This document shows positions 35,160-43,206 of a stretch of DNA of 64,000 nucleotides, piece by piece. This DNA comes from Gammaproteobacteria bacterium. GTDB lineage: Bacteria > Pseudomonadota > Gammaproteobacteria > DSM-16500. A program made the translations under genes and the position numbers. Under the pieces are notes generated by a model. That model was given only the letters and a program-made list of their open reading frames with translations. It searched no databases and was not told the DNA's origin. Within the stretch, counting starts at the first letter, position 1, and every line of letters starts with the position of its first letter. The stretch is from contig JACDDU010000003.1 of NCBI GenBank assembly GCA_013816845.1, positions 372,001 through 436,000 of the forward strand, in the 5' to 3' direction.

Positions 35160-35875
35160 ATTTTATCCTCGTTGTTTAATTGCTGATAGCCATTCACGCA
35201 AGCTACATACACTTCTTTAAAAGGATCACGCTCAAGGGTTTGTAAATGTTTACTGATGGTCAACGTATCGCCACGCGTCAAGGGGCCGGTTAAAGCAGTT
35301 GACGCATCAGCTAATAAATTAGCTGTTTGTTGGCGAAGATAATCATGAGCGAAAGAAGCAGGAATATTAAATTCGCGCTCAAAGGTTGTGAATAATTTTA
35401 ACCAAAGTAGGCAACTAAAATTACCCGCAAGCACACACATCGCATGATATTTTTCTTTCTTCGATTTATTAAGTCGAATATGCGGGTTAGGGATGCCGGG
35501 TAGCAACGTTCTAAAATCAGGCGCGTCATCATCGATAACGAAAGGAATGCTTTGATAATTATCTAATGTGTAGAGGGTTTGATTAAATGTTGAAAGCGGA
35601 TGCGCGCCAAAAATTTTATCGCTGATTAAACAACCGGAACAATGAATTAACATCGCATCGGTATGCATTAAATAGGATTCAGCAAAAGGAATAATCGCAT
35701 CATCTGCAATTAAAATTAAAATATGGGATGCCTTATTAATACATTGCGCTAATTTAGCAAGCCCTTGGTGACGATGCCAACATTCATGCTGCAATCCCAG
35801 CGCATTGAAATAAAACTGCACATGTCGAGCAAGTCTTCCATTACCAATGATTAAGTAGCTTATATTTTTTTTCAT
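35156..35875 (-). CDS. panG: Rossmann/DUF2520 oxidoreductase, PanG-like ketopantoate reductase candidate
   Basis: A 239-residue two-domain protein: an N-terminal Rossmann fold starting YLIIGNGRLARHVQFYF with ILILIADDAIIPFAE, and a C-terminal helical DUF2520 domain (HAMCVLAGNFSCLLWLKLF, FAHDYLRQQTANLLADA, ALTGPLTRGDTLTISKHL). The LTGP.RGD-type motif is characteristic of DUF2520 proteins. PanG, an alternative ketopantoate reductase described in Francisella, is to my memory of this kind; the four-base overlap with panB places this protein at exactly that step. The start is chosen at the ATG with GAGGAG six bases upstream; a longer frame begins with an Arg-rich, non-conserved stretch. The function is inference from family plus operon. 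Confidence 0.78.
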   Translation of the reverse strand: MKKNISYLIIGNGRLARHVQFYFNALGLQHECWHRHQGLAKLAQCINKASHILILIADDAIIPFAESYLMHTDAMLIHCSGCLISDKIFGAHPLSTFNQTLYTLDNYQSIPFVIDDDAPDFRTLLPGIPNPHIRLNKSKKEKYHAMCVLAGNFSCLLWLKLFTTFEREFNIPASFAHDYLRQQTANLLADASTALTGPLTRGDTLTISKHLQTLERDPFKEVYVACVNGYQQLNNEDKI

Positions 35876-35956
35876 TGCCACTCCTCTTCGCCGCATTTTT
35901 CTTCTTCTGCAAGCTGAAGTCAAGATAACTCAAAAATTTAAAGCTAAGGAAATACT

Positions 35957-37033
35957 ATGGATCAAGAATTAGAAAATTGGCTGGTGTTACATCATACAAA
36001 TCTGGGGCCGCAAAAGATTTTCAATTGGTTGAAGCACTTTCAATCACCATCGGCGCTTCGATTTGCCACGCATTCGGAATTAGTCGATTTAGGCATAGTC
36101 TGTAAAGATATCGAGCGTTTGCGGCAATCGTATGAGAAAGATATTGCGCAAGATAAGCAATGGTTAAATGAAGCAAATCACTCCATCCTTTCTTTCACTG
36201 ATCTTCGTTATCCTTTGCGCTTAAAACAAATTGCAGTCCCCCCTCTCATTTTGTATGTGCAAGGCAACGTTGCAACGCTTGCAACCGATCACATTGCGAT
36301 CGTGGGCTCAAGGCAGGCAAGTTTCACCGGTCTAAGAAATGCTAAGCAATTTGCGACAGTTTTGGCGCGAAGTGGATTCACGATCACGAGCGGGCTTGCC
36401 TACGGAGTGGATGCTGCGAGTCACCAAGGTGCTTTAGATGCGCAAGGCTTAACGGTTGCAGTGGCGGGTACCGGCTTGCATCACTTTTACCCAAAAATGC
36501 ATGCAAAACTGGGTGGAGAGATTATTAAGCATCGCGGGGCAATTATTTCTGAATTCTCCCTTGATACCCCACCGCTTGCCAAAAATTTCCCCCAGCGCAA
36601 TCGTATCATTGCGGGGCTCGCCCGCGGTGTTTTGGTTGTGGAAGCTGCGATCAAAAGCGGATCGCTCATTACGGCGCGATTGGCTCTAGATGAAGGTCGA
36701 GAAGTATTTGCCATCCCTGGATCGATTCATCAACCGCTCGTTCGCGGTTGTCATCACTTAATAAAACAAGGTGCCAAGCTCGTCGAGAATGCGAACGATA
36801 TTTTGGAAGAGTTCGGTCTAACTTTATTTAATCTCACGCCTATCGCCACGATTGATTCTCACCTCGAAAAAGGCGATGCTGAATTGCTAGGCCAAATAGA
36901 CTATGAAATAACACCCACTGATGTGATAATATTGCGCAGTCCATTGAGTGAGAGTGAGGTGGCTGCAAGCCTTTTAAGATTAGAATTGGCAGGCTTTATT
37001 TGCTCAATCCCAGGGGGTTATATTAGGTGCTAG
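35957..37033 (+). CDS. dprA: DNA processing protein DprA (Smf)
   Basis: DprA loads RecA on incoming single-stranded DNA in natural transformation. The 358-residue protein has an N-terminal SAM-like helix region, the Rossmann-like DprA core (AIVGSRQASFTGLRNAKQFA, GFTITSGLAYGVDAASHQGAL, VAGTGLHHFYPK, FPQRNRIIAGLARGVLVVEA, SGSLITARLALDEGREVFAIPGS) and a C-terminal winged-helix-like DprA_WH domain. First gene of the conserved dprA-smg-topA group. Confidence 0.97.
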   Translation: MDQELENWLVLHHTNLGPQKIFNWLKHFQSPSALRFATHSELVDLGIVCKDIERLRQSYEKDIAQDKQWLNEANHSILSFTDLRYPLRLKQIAVPPLILYVQGNVATLATDHIAIVGSRQASFTGLRNAKQFATVLARSGFTITSGLAYGVDAASHQGALDAQGLTVAVAGTGLHHFYPKMHAKLGGEIIKHRGAIISEFSLDTPPLAKNFPQRNRIIAGLARGVLVVEAAIKSGSLITARLALDEGREVFAIPGSIHQPLVRGCHHLIKQGAKLVENANDILEEFGLTLFNLTPIATIDSHLEKGDAELLGQIDYEITPTDVIILRSPLSESEVAASLLRLELAGFICSIPGGYIRC

Positions 37034-37062
37034 CGCCAAAATTAATAAAGTGGAAAAAATAA

Positions 37063-37533
37063 ATGATGTTTGAAGTACTCATGTATCTCTTTGAAAATTA
37101 TATGGATGGAAGTGTAACTTTAAACGCCGATCAAGATACAATTGTTTCAGAACTTGAACAAGCAGGCTTTAGTCGGAGCGAAATTAGCCGTGCGCTCGAT
37201 TGGTTAGACGGTTTGAGCCGAGTTCAACAAACCGTGGACGCAGGTCCCCAACTGACTCCCCATGCGATCCGCCACTATGCCACCGATGAAAGTGAGCGTT
37301 TAGGTATTGAAGGAAAAGGCTTTTTGCTGTATTTAGAGCAGCTGAGCATTCTAGATCCCATGACACGTGAAGTCGTAATTGACCGTTTAATGGCGCTTGA
37401 TTTTCGTGAAGTCGATTTAGGACGAATTAAGTGGGTTGTTTTAATTGCACTTTTCAATCAACCCGATAAAAAATCCGCGCTTTCTTTGCTTCAAGATATG
37501 ATTCTGTCTGATGCATTTGATGTTCTGCATTAA
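37063..37533 (+). CDS. smg: Smg (DUF494) family protein
   Basis: A 156-residue acidic helical protein of the Smg/DUF494 family; MMFEVLMYLFENYMDGSV and the later GFLLYLEQLSILDPMTREVV with ALDFREVDLGRIKWVVLIAL are conserved features. Its position between dprA and topA is the usual one. The molecular function is not established. The second of two adjacent ATG codons may be the true start. Confidence 0.93.
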   Translation: MMFEVLMYLFENYMDGSVTLNADQDTIVSELEQAGFSRSEISRALDWLDGLSRVQQTVDAGPQLTPHAIRHYATDESERLGIEGKGFLLYLEQLSILDPMTREVVIDRLMALDFREVDLGRIKWVVLIALFNQPDKKSALSLLQDMILSDAFDVLH

Positions 37534-37732
37534 GACGAGTTGAATTTTTTTTTACCAGAATGTTCTCAGTGAAGGTTCTATTTTAGCTTTATCTTTAAAA
37601 AAGATAAGCTTAATTGTTGCTGCATGTCTTGCATTCCAGCTAAATAATAGGTAGAAAATAGCTTGTTCACTCACTGTACAGACGTTTTGGGCTATATTCT
37701 ATTTTAGGTACTCTGAAGGATACGTAATTTCC

Positions 37733-40027
37733 ATGACCAATCTTGTCATAGTTGAATCACCTGCCAAGGCTAAGACGATTAAAAAATATTTAGGTGATGA
37801 TTTTAATATCGTCGCTTCCTATGGCCATGTGCGTGATTTACTTCCAAAAGAAGGTGCAGTCGATCCTGCGCATCATTTTGCAATGCATTATGAACTCATT
37901 GAAAAAAATGCAAAGCACGTCGCTGAAATTGTCAGCGCGATGAAAAAAGCCGATGCGCTTTATCTCGCAACAGATCCTGATCGCGAAGGCGAGGCTATTT
38001 CATGGCATATCTATACGATCTTAAAAGAGAAAAAAGTGTTAGGTAAAAAACCCGTGCATCGGGTTGTTTTTCATGAAATTACGAAAGGTGCAGTCAAAGC
38101 TGCCATCGCTGATCCGCGTGCCATTTCTATGGAGCTCGTTAATGCGCAACAAGCAAGGCGCGCTTTAGATTTTTTGGTTGGTTTTAATTTATCTCCTCTG
38201 CTTTGGAAAAAAATACGCTATGGCTTGTCAGCCGGCCGTGTACAAAGTCCAGCTTTGCGCATGATTGTCGAGCGAGAAGAAGAAATCGAAAAATTTATTA
38301 CGCAAGAATATTGGGATATCAAAGCTGATTTAATAGCTGAAAAAAAGAATTTTGAAGGTAAGTTAACGCAATATGATGGGAAAAAGTTAGAGCAATTTTC
38401 AATTCCCAATGCAGAACTTGCAGAAACAATGAAAGATCAACTCGTTAAACAAGCTAAATCTAGACTTAAAGTCATTAAAGTTGATAAGCGTGAGCGTAAA
38501 CGTAATCCCGCGGCTCCCTTTATTACTTCAACGCTGCAGCAAGAAGCTGCACGTAAACTAGGATTTGCTGTTCAACGTACGATGCGTATTGCGCAACAGC
38601 TTTATGAAGGGGTTGAGTTAGATGCAGGATTTTCGGGCCTTATCACCTATATGCGTACCGACTCAGTAACATTAGCTCAGGACGCTATTAAAGAAATTCG
38701 TGAATTAATCCATAAACGTTATGGCAAAGAAAATGTGCCTGACGAACCTCGAGTGTATAAAACCAAATTAAAGAATGCCCAAGAAGCGCACGAAGCCATT
38801 AGACCCACCTCGGTTGAGCGTACACCGGAATCGGTGAAATCATTCTTATCGCCTGAACAATTCAAATTATATGATTTGATTTGGAAACGCACCGTTGCTT
38901 CACAAATGATTTCAGCAACCATTGATACGTTAACCATTGATATGGGTATTCAAGATAAACATATTTTCCGTGCTACGGGTTCTGCCATTATGGATCCCGG
39001 TTTCATGCGGGTGTATCAAGAAGGCACGGATGAAAAACCGGAAGAATTAGGCGATGAACATCTATTGCCGCATCTCAAAGTCGGGGATGAAGTAACCATT
39101 AATGAAATTAAACCTCATCAACATTTTACTGAGCCACCACCCCGTTACTCAGAAGCTACGCTGATTAAGGTGTTAGAAGAGTTTGGTATTGGCCGTCCTT
39201 CAACCTATGCTTCTATTGTTTCTACATTGCAAACCCGGGAATACGTTATTTTAGATACGAAGCGTTTTAAGCCCACCGATATCGGTCGCATCGTCAATAA
39301 ATTTTTAACAAACTACTTTACCCGCTATGTTGATTATAACTTTACCGCGGGACTTGAAGATGAGTTAGACGAAGTATCAAGAGGCGAGAAAGAATGGATT
39401 CCTCTATTGGAAGAATTCTGGAATCCCTTCAAGCATCAAGTTGATAATATTTTAGAAACAGTTAAGCGAGCTGATGTTACGCAAGAATTAATTGACGAAC
39501 AATGCCCTCTCTGTAGCAAGCCACTTTCCATCCGGTTGGGTAAACGGGATCGCTTTATCGGTTGTACGGGCTATCCAGAGTGTAGTTACACGCGTGCCAT
39601 GAATGAACAGCCTGGTGAAGCAACCCAAGATGCTGAATTGATTGAAGGCCGTGTTTGTGATGATTGCGGAAACCCTCTTAAAATTAAACATGGTCGTTTT
39701 GGTAAATTTATTGGCTGCAGTAATTACCCCAAATGTAAACACATTGAATCTCTCAATAAACCGCAAGATACAGGCGTTGAGTGTCCTGAATGCACGAAAG
39801 GTAAAATGGTCAAACGTCAATCGCGACGGGGGCGGGTTTTCTTTTCCTGCGCGCGCTATCCTGATTGTAAATATGCGGTTTGGAATGAACCCATCAACCA
39901 AAGTTGTCCAAAATGTGCATGGGCCATGTTGACTGTTAAAAAAACGAAACGCCGTGGTACTGAACTGGTTTGTCCGCGCACTACATGTGGTTTTGTGAAA
40001 CAAGTCGCTGATGAAATAACGGAGTAA
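37733..40027 (+). CDS. topA: DNA topoisomerase I
   Basis: TopA relaxes negative supercoils through a type IA strand passage. The 764-residue protein has the Toprim domain (LVIVESPAKAKTIKKYLGDD; LYLATDPDREGEAISWH), the catalytic FSGLITYMRTDSVTL with the active-site Tyr, and three to four C-terminal zinc-binding cysteine clusters (CPLC...C, CDDC...C, CPEC...C, CPKC...C). The length is somewhat shorter than E. coli's 865. About 200 bp upstream carry an AT-rich region with probable promoter and an imperfect hairpin (37585-37614). Confidence 0.97.
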   Translation: MTNLVIVESPAKAKTIKKYLGDDFNIVASYGHVRDLLPKEGAVDPAHHFAMHYELIEKNAKHVAEIVSAMKKADALYLATDPDREGEAISWHIYTILKEKKVLGKKPVHRVVFHEITKGAVKAAIADPRAISMELVNAQQARRALDFLVGFNLSPLLWKKIRYGLSAGRVQSPALRMIVEREEEIEKFITQEYWDIKADLIAEKKNFEGKLTQYDGKKLEQFSIPNAELAETMKDQLVKQAKSRLKVIKVDKRERKRNPAAPFITSTLQQEAARKLGFAVQRTMRIAQQLYEGVELDAGFSGLITYMRTDSVTLAQDAIKEIRELIHKRYGKENVPDEPRVYKTKLKNAQEAHEAIRPTSVERTPESVKSFLSPEQFKLYDLIWKRTVASQMISATIDTLTIDMGIQDKHIFRATGSAIMDPGFMRVYQEGTDEKPEELGDEHLLPHLKVGDEVTINEIKPHQHFTEPPPRYSEATLIKVLEEFGIGRPSTYASIVSTLQTREYVILDTKRFKPTDIGRIVNKFLTNYFTRYVDYNFTAGLEDELDEVSRGEKEWIPLLEEFWNPFKHQVDNILETVKRADVTQELIDEQCPLCSKPLSIRLGKRDRFIGCTGYPECSYTRAMNEQPGEATQDAELIEGRVCDDCGNPLKIKHGRFGKFIGCSNYPKCKHIESLNKPQDTGVECPECTKGKMVKRQSRRGRVFFSCARYPDCKYAVWNEPINQSCPKCAWAMLTVKKTKRRGTELVCPRTTCGFVKQVADEITE

Positions 40028-40161
40028 AGGAGAACGCAGCTATATCACTCCCTTACTTCTAGGAAAAGTTATTCTACCTGACTCGCCTATGCACTTCTCT
40101 TCAACAAAAAATAGCAAATGGATAAAGGATATTAAAGATTAATCTAGTGTGAAATGACAAC

Positions 40162-40191
40162 AAAAAAAAGGCGGTACTTTGGAGTACCGCC
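40162..40191 (-). terminator. Strong Rho-independent terminator of the candidate sRNA
   Basis: On the minus strand a perfect 9-bp stem GGCGGTACT/AGTACCGCC closed by a four-base loop is followed at once by eight T. On the plus strand the A run precedes the stem, so it terminates minus-strand transcription, with no annotated gene upstream on that strand other than the proposed RNA. Confidence 0.88.
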
Positions 40192-40435
40192 ACACATGCT
40201 CAACTCAGGTCTGGCAATCCATGCCAAAAATACCGTCCCTGAACACACAAAACGAGGAGTGGTTGCACAAGTCCTTTTTTGCGAGAGTAGTCAATCCGTG
40301 ACTACGAAAACAAGTATACATAAATGATCTTCGTAAGTTCCTTACGATCTTAAGCAGGTAGAAGGTTTCAATGACATTTTATATTCCTTCTTTTGAACAT
40401 TTAATATGTATAATCAAAATCTTAGCTAAATAAAA
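40162..40435 (-). ncRNA. Candidate RsmY/RsmZ/CsrB-type CsrA-sequestering small RNA
   Basis: This lies in the 677-bp gene-free region between topA and argS. Read on the minus strand it contains six GGA motifs, three displayed in the five-base loops of perfect hairpins: CGTAA-GGAAC-TTACG (40332-40346), GTAGTCA-CGGAT-TGACTAC (40287-40305) and TGGCA-TGGAT-TGCCA (40212-40226). Others are unpaired GAAGGAAT, AAGGAC and GGGACG. GGA in a hairpin loop is the CsrA/RsmA binding signature. The RNA would end at a strong terminator (9-bp stem, eight U). A promoter and a TGTAAG-N6-CGTACA element lie at the right distance upstream. The predicted length of about 270 nt is longer than Legionella RsmY/RsmZ (about 110-130). 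No sequence identity to a known RNA is claimed; the call rests on architecture. The 5' end is an estimate. The rest of the intergenic region (40028-40160) shows nothing I can name. Confidence 0.78.
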
Positions 40436-40441
40436 TTCCTT

Positions 40442-40525
40442 TTTAGAAGGTATGAGGCTGTATCAGTCAGGCCGATTTCCCGCTTATAATGTACGAAAAT
40501 GCTTACACACCCAATGGAAATTTCT
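40442..40525 (-). promoter_or_regulatory. Promoter and GacA/LetA-type upstream element of the sRNA
   Basis: On the minus strand: a palindrome AGAAATTTCC (40516-40525), close to the Legionella LetA box core AGAAATTTCT; TGTAAG-CATTTT-CGTACA (40490-40507), one mismatch from the Pseudomonas GacA box TGTAAG-N6-CTTACA; then -35 CTGACT (40465-40470), a 17-base spacer and -10 TCTAAA (40442-40447). The predicted start near 40435 puts the GacA-type box at about -63, its usual place for rsmY/rsmZ genes. Confidence 0.65.
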
Positions 40526-40541
40526 CTTAATTAGCCTTACT

Positions 40542-40574
40542 TTATTGCATGTCAGTAAGGCCCACCGTTATCAT
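40542..40574 (-). CDS. Possible 10-codon leader-like peptide
   Basis: On the minus strand AAAGGAG is placed ideally before ATG and a ten-codon frame (MITVGLTDMQ) that ends inside a hairpin formed by GCCTTACT/AGTAAGGC (40534-40561). The arrangement recalls a leader peptide with a hairpin, but no regulated gene follows except the proposed small RNA. Could be chance. Confidence 0.2.
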   Translation of the reverse strand: MITVGLTDMQ

Positions 40575-40704
40575 ATCGATCTCCTTTAACGATAAGCTGC
40601 AAAATTCCAATGCCGCAAAGTGTAAGTCAGCATGATGATTCATCACCCACTACTTATTTTATGCTTAATAAAGTCCAAGTATTCTGTAGGAATAAAGAAA
40701 ACTT

Positions 40705-42459
40705 ATGAAACAGCCCATTGAAAAGCTTTTACAGAGTGTAATTAAACAAATGCAAGAAGCTGGTGAGTTACCCGCTTCTGCTGCATTTATTCAAATTGAA
40801 GCAACGAAGGATAAAGCACACGGCGATTTTGCGTCTAACATTGCTTTAACGTTGGCAAAACCTGCCCAAAAAAAACCACGTGCAATTGCTGAGCGGATTG
40901 CAGAGCTTATTCCAAAATCGGATTACATTGAAAAAGTAGAAGTTGCAGGTCCGGGCTTTATTAATTTTTTTCTTTCAAGTGCGGCCTTATCGCAAGTGGT
41001 AACAAGAATTCTAGAAGAGGGCGATCGATATGGCATTACGGAGATGGGGTTAGGTAAAAAAGTTTTAGTTGAATTTGTTTCGTCTAATCCCACAGGTCCT
41101 CTCCATGTGGGTCACGGTAGGCATGCCGCATTTGGTGATGTACTTGCAAACTTACTTGATGCCGTCGGTTTTAAAACGTATCGCGAATACTATGTCAATG
41201 ATGGTGGACGTCAAATGGACATTATTGCCGTAAGCATTTGGTTACGTTATTTGGAATTTTGTGGCGAAGGCTTCGAATTTCCTGCCAATGGTTACAAGGG
41301 TGAATATGTTAAATCGATAGCACAAGCGATATTTGACGTTCATCGGGATCATTTCTGTGCTTCAATCCAAACGCTTTGTAAAGATCTGCCCCCCGATGAG
41401 CCGCAAGGCGGGGATAAGGAAATCTATATTGATTGCTTAATTGAGCGTGCCAAATCGTTGCTCGGTCCAAAGTATGAAGTCATTTTTGACTTAGGTTTAA
41501 ATCAAATTCTTTCTGATATCCGAGAAGATTTGATTGAGTTTGGGGTTCACTATGATAATTGGTTTTCAGAAAAAACTTTAGTTGAAAGCAATATTGTTGA
41601 TGAGGTGATAAAAAAATTACGGGCAGACAATTTTGTTTATGAAAGTGAAGGGGCTTTGTGGTTTGCTTCAACCCGATTAGGTGATGAAAAAGACCGTGTT
41701 TTAGTGCGCAGTAATGGACAACGTACTTACTTTGCTAATGATGTTGCTTATCATATCAATAAATTTGAACGCGGTTTCGATATTGCTATTGATTTATTTG
41801 GTTCAGATCACCATGGCTATATCCCTCGCATCCGCGCAGCCGTTCAGGCATTTGGCGTCAATCCGGAACGCTTACTTCCACTGCTCGTGCAGTTCGTTTC
41901 TTTATATCGACAAGGTAAGCCGGTTTCAATGTCAACCCGAGGCGGTAACTTTGTTACGCTACGGGAGTTACGCGAAGAAGTGGGGAATGATGCAGCTCGC
42001 TTTTTTTATGTGATGCGCAAGTGCGAACAACACATGGATTTCGATCTGGATCTTGCCAAATCAAAATCCAATGAAAATCCGGTGTTTTATGTGCAATATG
42101 CCCATGCTCGCATTTGTAGCGTGTTCTACCAAATGAAAGAACGGGGCATTGCTTTTGATCAAGAGCAAGGCCTGGCGCATTTAGACTTGTTAAAAAGTGC
42201 ACATGAGCGGCAATTGTTAAATACAATGTCCGCCTATCCTGATACCATTGTTGATGCAGCGTTAAATTATGAGACGCATCAATTAACAAATTATCTTCGT
42301 GAATTAGCAACCGATTTTCATGCATACTATAATGCAGAGCAATTTTTGGTTGAGGACGCTGCGGAGAGAAATGCGAAACTTGCCCTTATCATGGCAACAA
42401 AGCAAACGCTTGCAAACGGATTTAAACTACTTGGGATTTCAGCACCTGAAAGTATGTGA
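40705..42459 (+). CDS. argS: Arginyl-tRNA synthetase
   Basis: ArgRS charges tRNA-Arg. At 584 residues it has the N-terminal additional domain (KDKAHGDFASNIALTLAKPA), the HIGH-type motif in VSSNPTGPLHVGHGRHAAFGD, LFGSDHHGYIPRIRAAVQAF, PVSMSTRGGNFVTLRELREE in place of KMSKS (usual for ArgRS) and the C-terminal DALR anticodon-binding domain (FYVQYAHARICSVFYQ). Its stop overlaps the next gene by four bases. Confidence 0.97.
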   Translation: MKQPIEKLLQSVIKQMQEAGELPASAAFIQIEATKDKAHGDFASNIALTLAKPAQKKPRAIAERIAELIPKSDYIEKVEVAGPGFINFFLSSAALSQVVTRILEEGDRYGITEMGLGKKVLVEFVSSNPTGPLHVGHGRHAAFGDVLANLLDAVGFKTYREYYVNDGGRQMDIIAVSIWLRYLEFCGEGFEFPANGYKGEYVKSIAQAIFDVHRDHFCASIQTLCKDLPPDEPQGGDKEIYIDCLIERAKSLLGPKYEVIFDLGLNQILSDIREDLIEFGVHYDNWFSEKTLVESNIVDEVIKKLRADNFVYESEGALWFASTRLGDEKDRVLVRSNGQRTYFANDVAYHINKFERGFDIAIDLFGSDHHGYIPRIRAAVQAFGVNPERLLPLLVQFVSLYRQGKPVSMSTRGGNFVTLRELREEVGNDAARFFYVMRKCEQHMDFDLDLAKSKSNENPVFYVQYAHARICSVFYQMKERGIAFDQEQGLAHLDLLKSAHERQLLNTMSAYPDTIVDAALNYETHQLTNYLRELATDFHAYYNAEQFLVEDAAERNAKLALIMATKQTLANGFKLLGISAPESM

Positions 42460-43184
42460 GCATGATTAAAAGGAATTTTAACCGAAATAAGCTAGCTGCA
42501 CTGCGTGAGGATGGATCCTCGCAACGCTTTAATCGTCGATCTATTATTTTGCTCGTCGTTTTAATAGCGGTGCTCGGAAGCATTTTCGTCGGGTATTATT
42601 GGCGTCATAAGTTACTCCAAAAACAAACGGTTACTCATTATATCACACAGCTTTCACCCGCCTGGCTTGAAAAAAATACCCGTCCAGCAATTAGACCTCC
42701 CGTGCAAATCGTCGCAAATACACCTTCAAAAGAAGTGATTGAATTTGAATTTTATGACGCTTTACCTGCAGTGAATTTGGTTGAGACTGAATTTAAAGTG
42801 CCAATAAAACCAGCAACCGTTATTGTCGCAGCGCAACCGGCACCTAAAAAAAATAAACCCGTTGAACGAATTATCCTTGCGCAACACCAATTTAAATCTC
42901 AACCCATTAGTAATGCACTCGATTTGGAAAAGGAACTTGCGCATCATTTAAAGCAAAAACCTTACATTCTTCAACTCGGTTTATTTCGCCAACACCAAAA
43001 AGCGATCAGTTATCGAAATACCCTTGCAGCCTCCGGATTAAATGCGCTGATTGTCAAAGTCAAAATTGGTAAAGATGAACACTTCCGATTGCAGCAAGGT
43101 CCCTTCATCACCGTATCGCATGCGAAAAGTGCCCAGCAAAAATTGCAGCAACGGGGGATTAATGCCTTAGTGCGCCAAGCTTAA
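42456..43184 (+). CDS. SPOR-domain membrane protein (FtsN-like)
   Basis: A bitopic protein of 242 residues: cytosolic basic start, one membrane helix (about 29-47, SIILLVVLIAVLGSIFVGYY), a Pro/Lys/Ala periplasmic linker and a C-terminal SPOR domain (PYILQLGLFRQHQKAISYRN ... LNALIVKV...HFRLQQGPF...QKLQQRGINALV). SPOR domains bind denuded septal glycan. Location after argS is the common place for FtsN-like proteins. Translation is coupled to argS (ATGAGCATGA). Whether it is the essential FtsN or a paralogue cannot be told. Confidence 0.88.
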   Translation: MSMIKRNFNRNKLAALREDGSSQRFNRRSIILLVVLIAVLGSIFVGYYWRHKLLQKQTVTHYITQLSPAWLEKNTRPAIRPPVQIVANTPSKEVIEFEFYDALPAVNLVETEFKVPIKPATVIVAAQPAPKKNKPVERIILAQHQFKSQPISNALDLEKELAHHLKQKPYILQLGLFRQHQKAISYRNTLAASGLNALIVKVKIGKDEHFRLQQGPFITVSHAKSAQQKLQQRGINALVRQA

Positions 43185-43206
43185 ATTGATCAATAAAGGC
43201 TAAATT

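Noticed and set aside
37585-37614. Imperfect AAGCTTATCTT-type hairpin between smg and topA as a terminator
   Set aside because: The stem is bulged and has no U tract after it; evidence is too thin for a separate feature.
37674-37681. CTGTACAG palindrome upstream of topA as a LexA box
   Set aside because: It lacks the CTGT-N8-ACAG spacing of gammaproteobacterial LexA sites.
39488-40003. 171-codon frame antisense to the topA zinc-finger region
   Set aside because: It mirrors the cysteine-rich topA code in another frame; topA is clearly the real gene.
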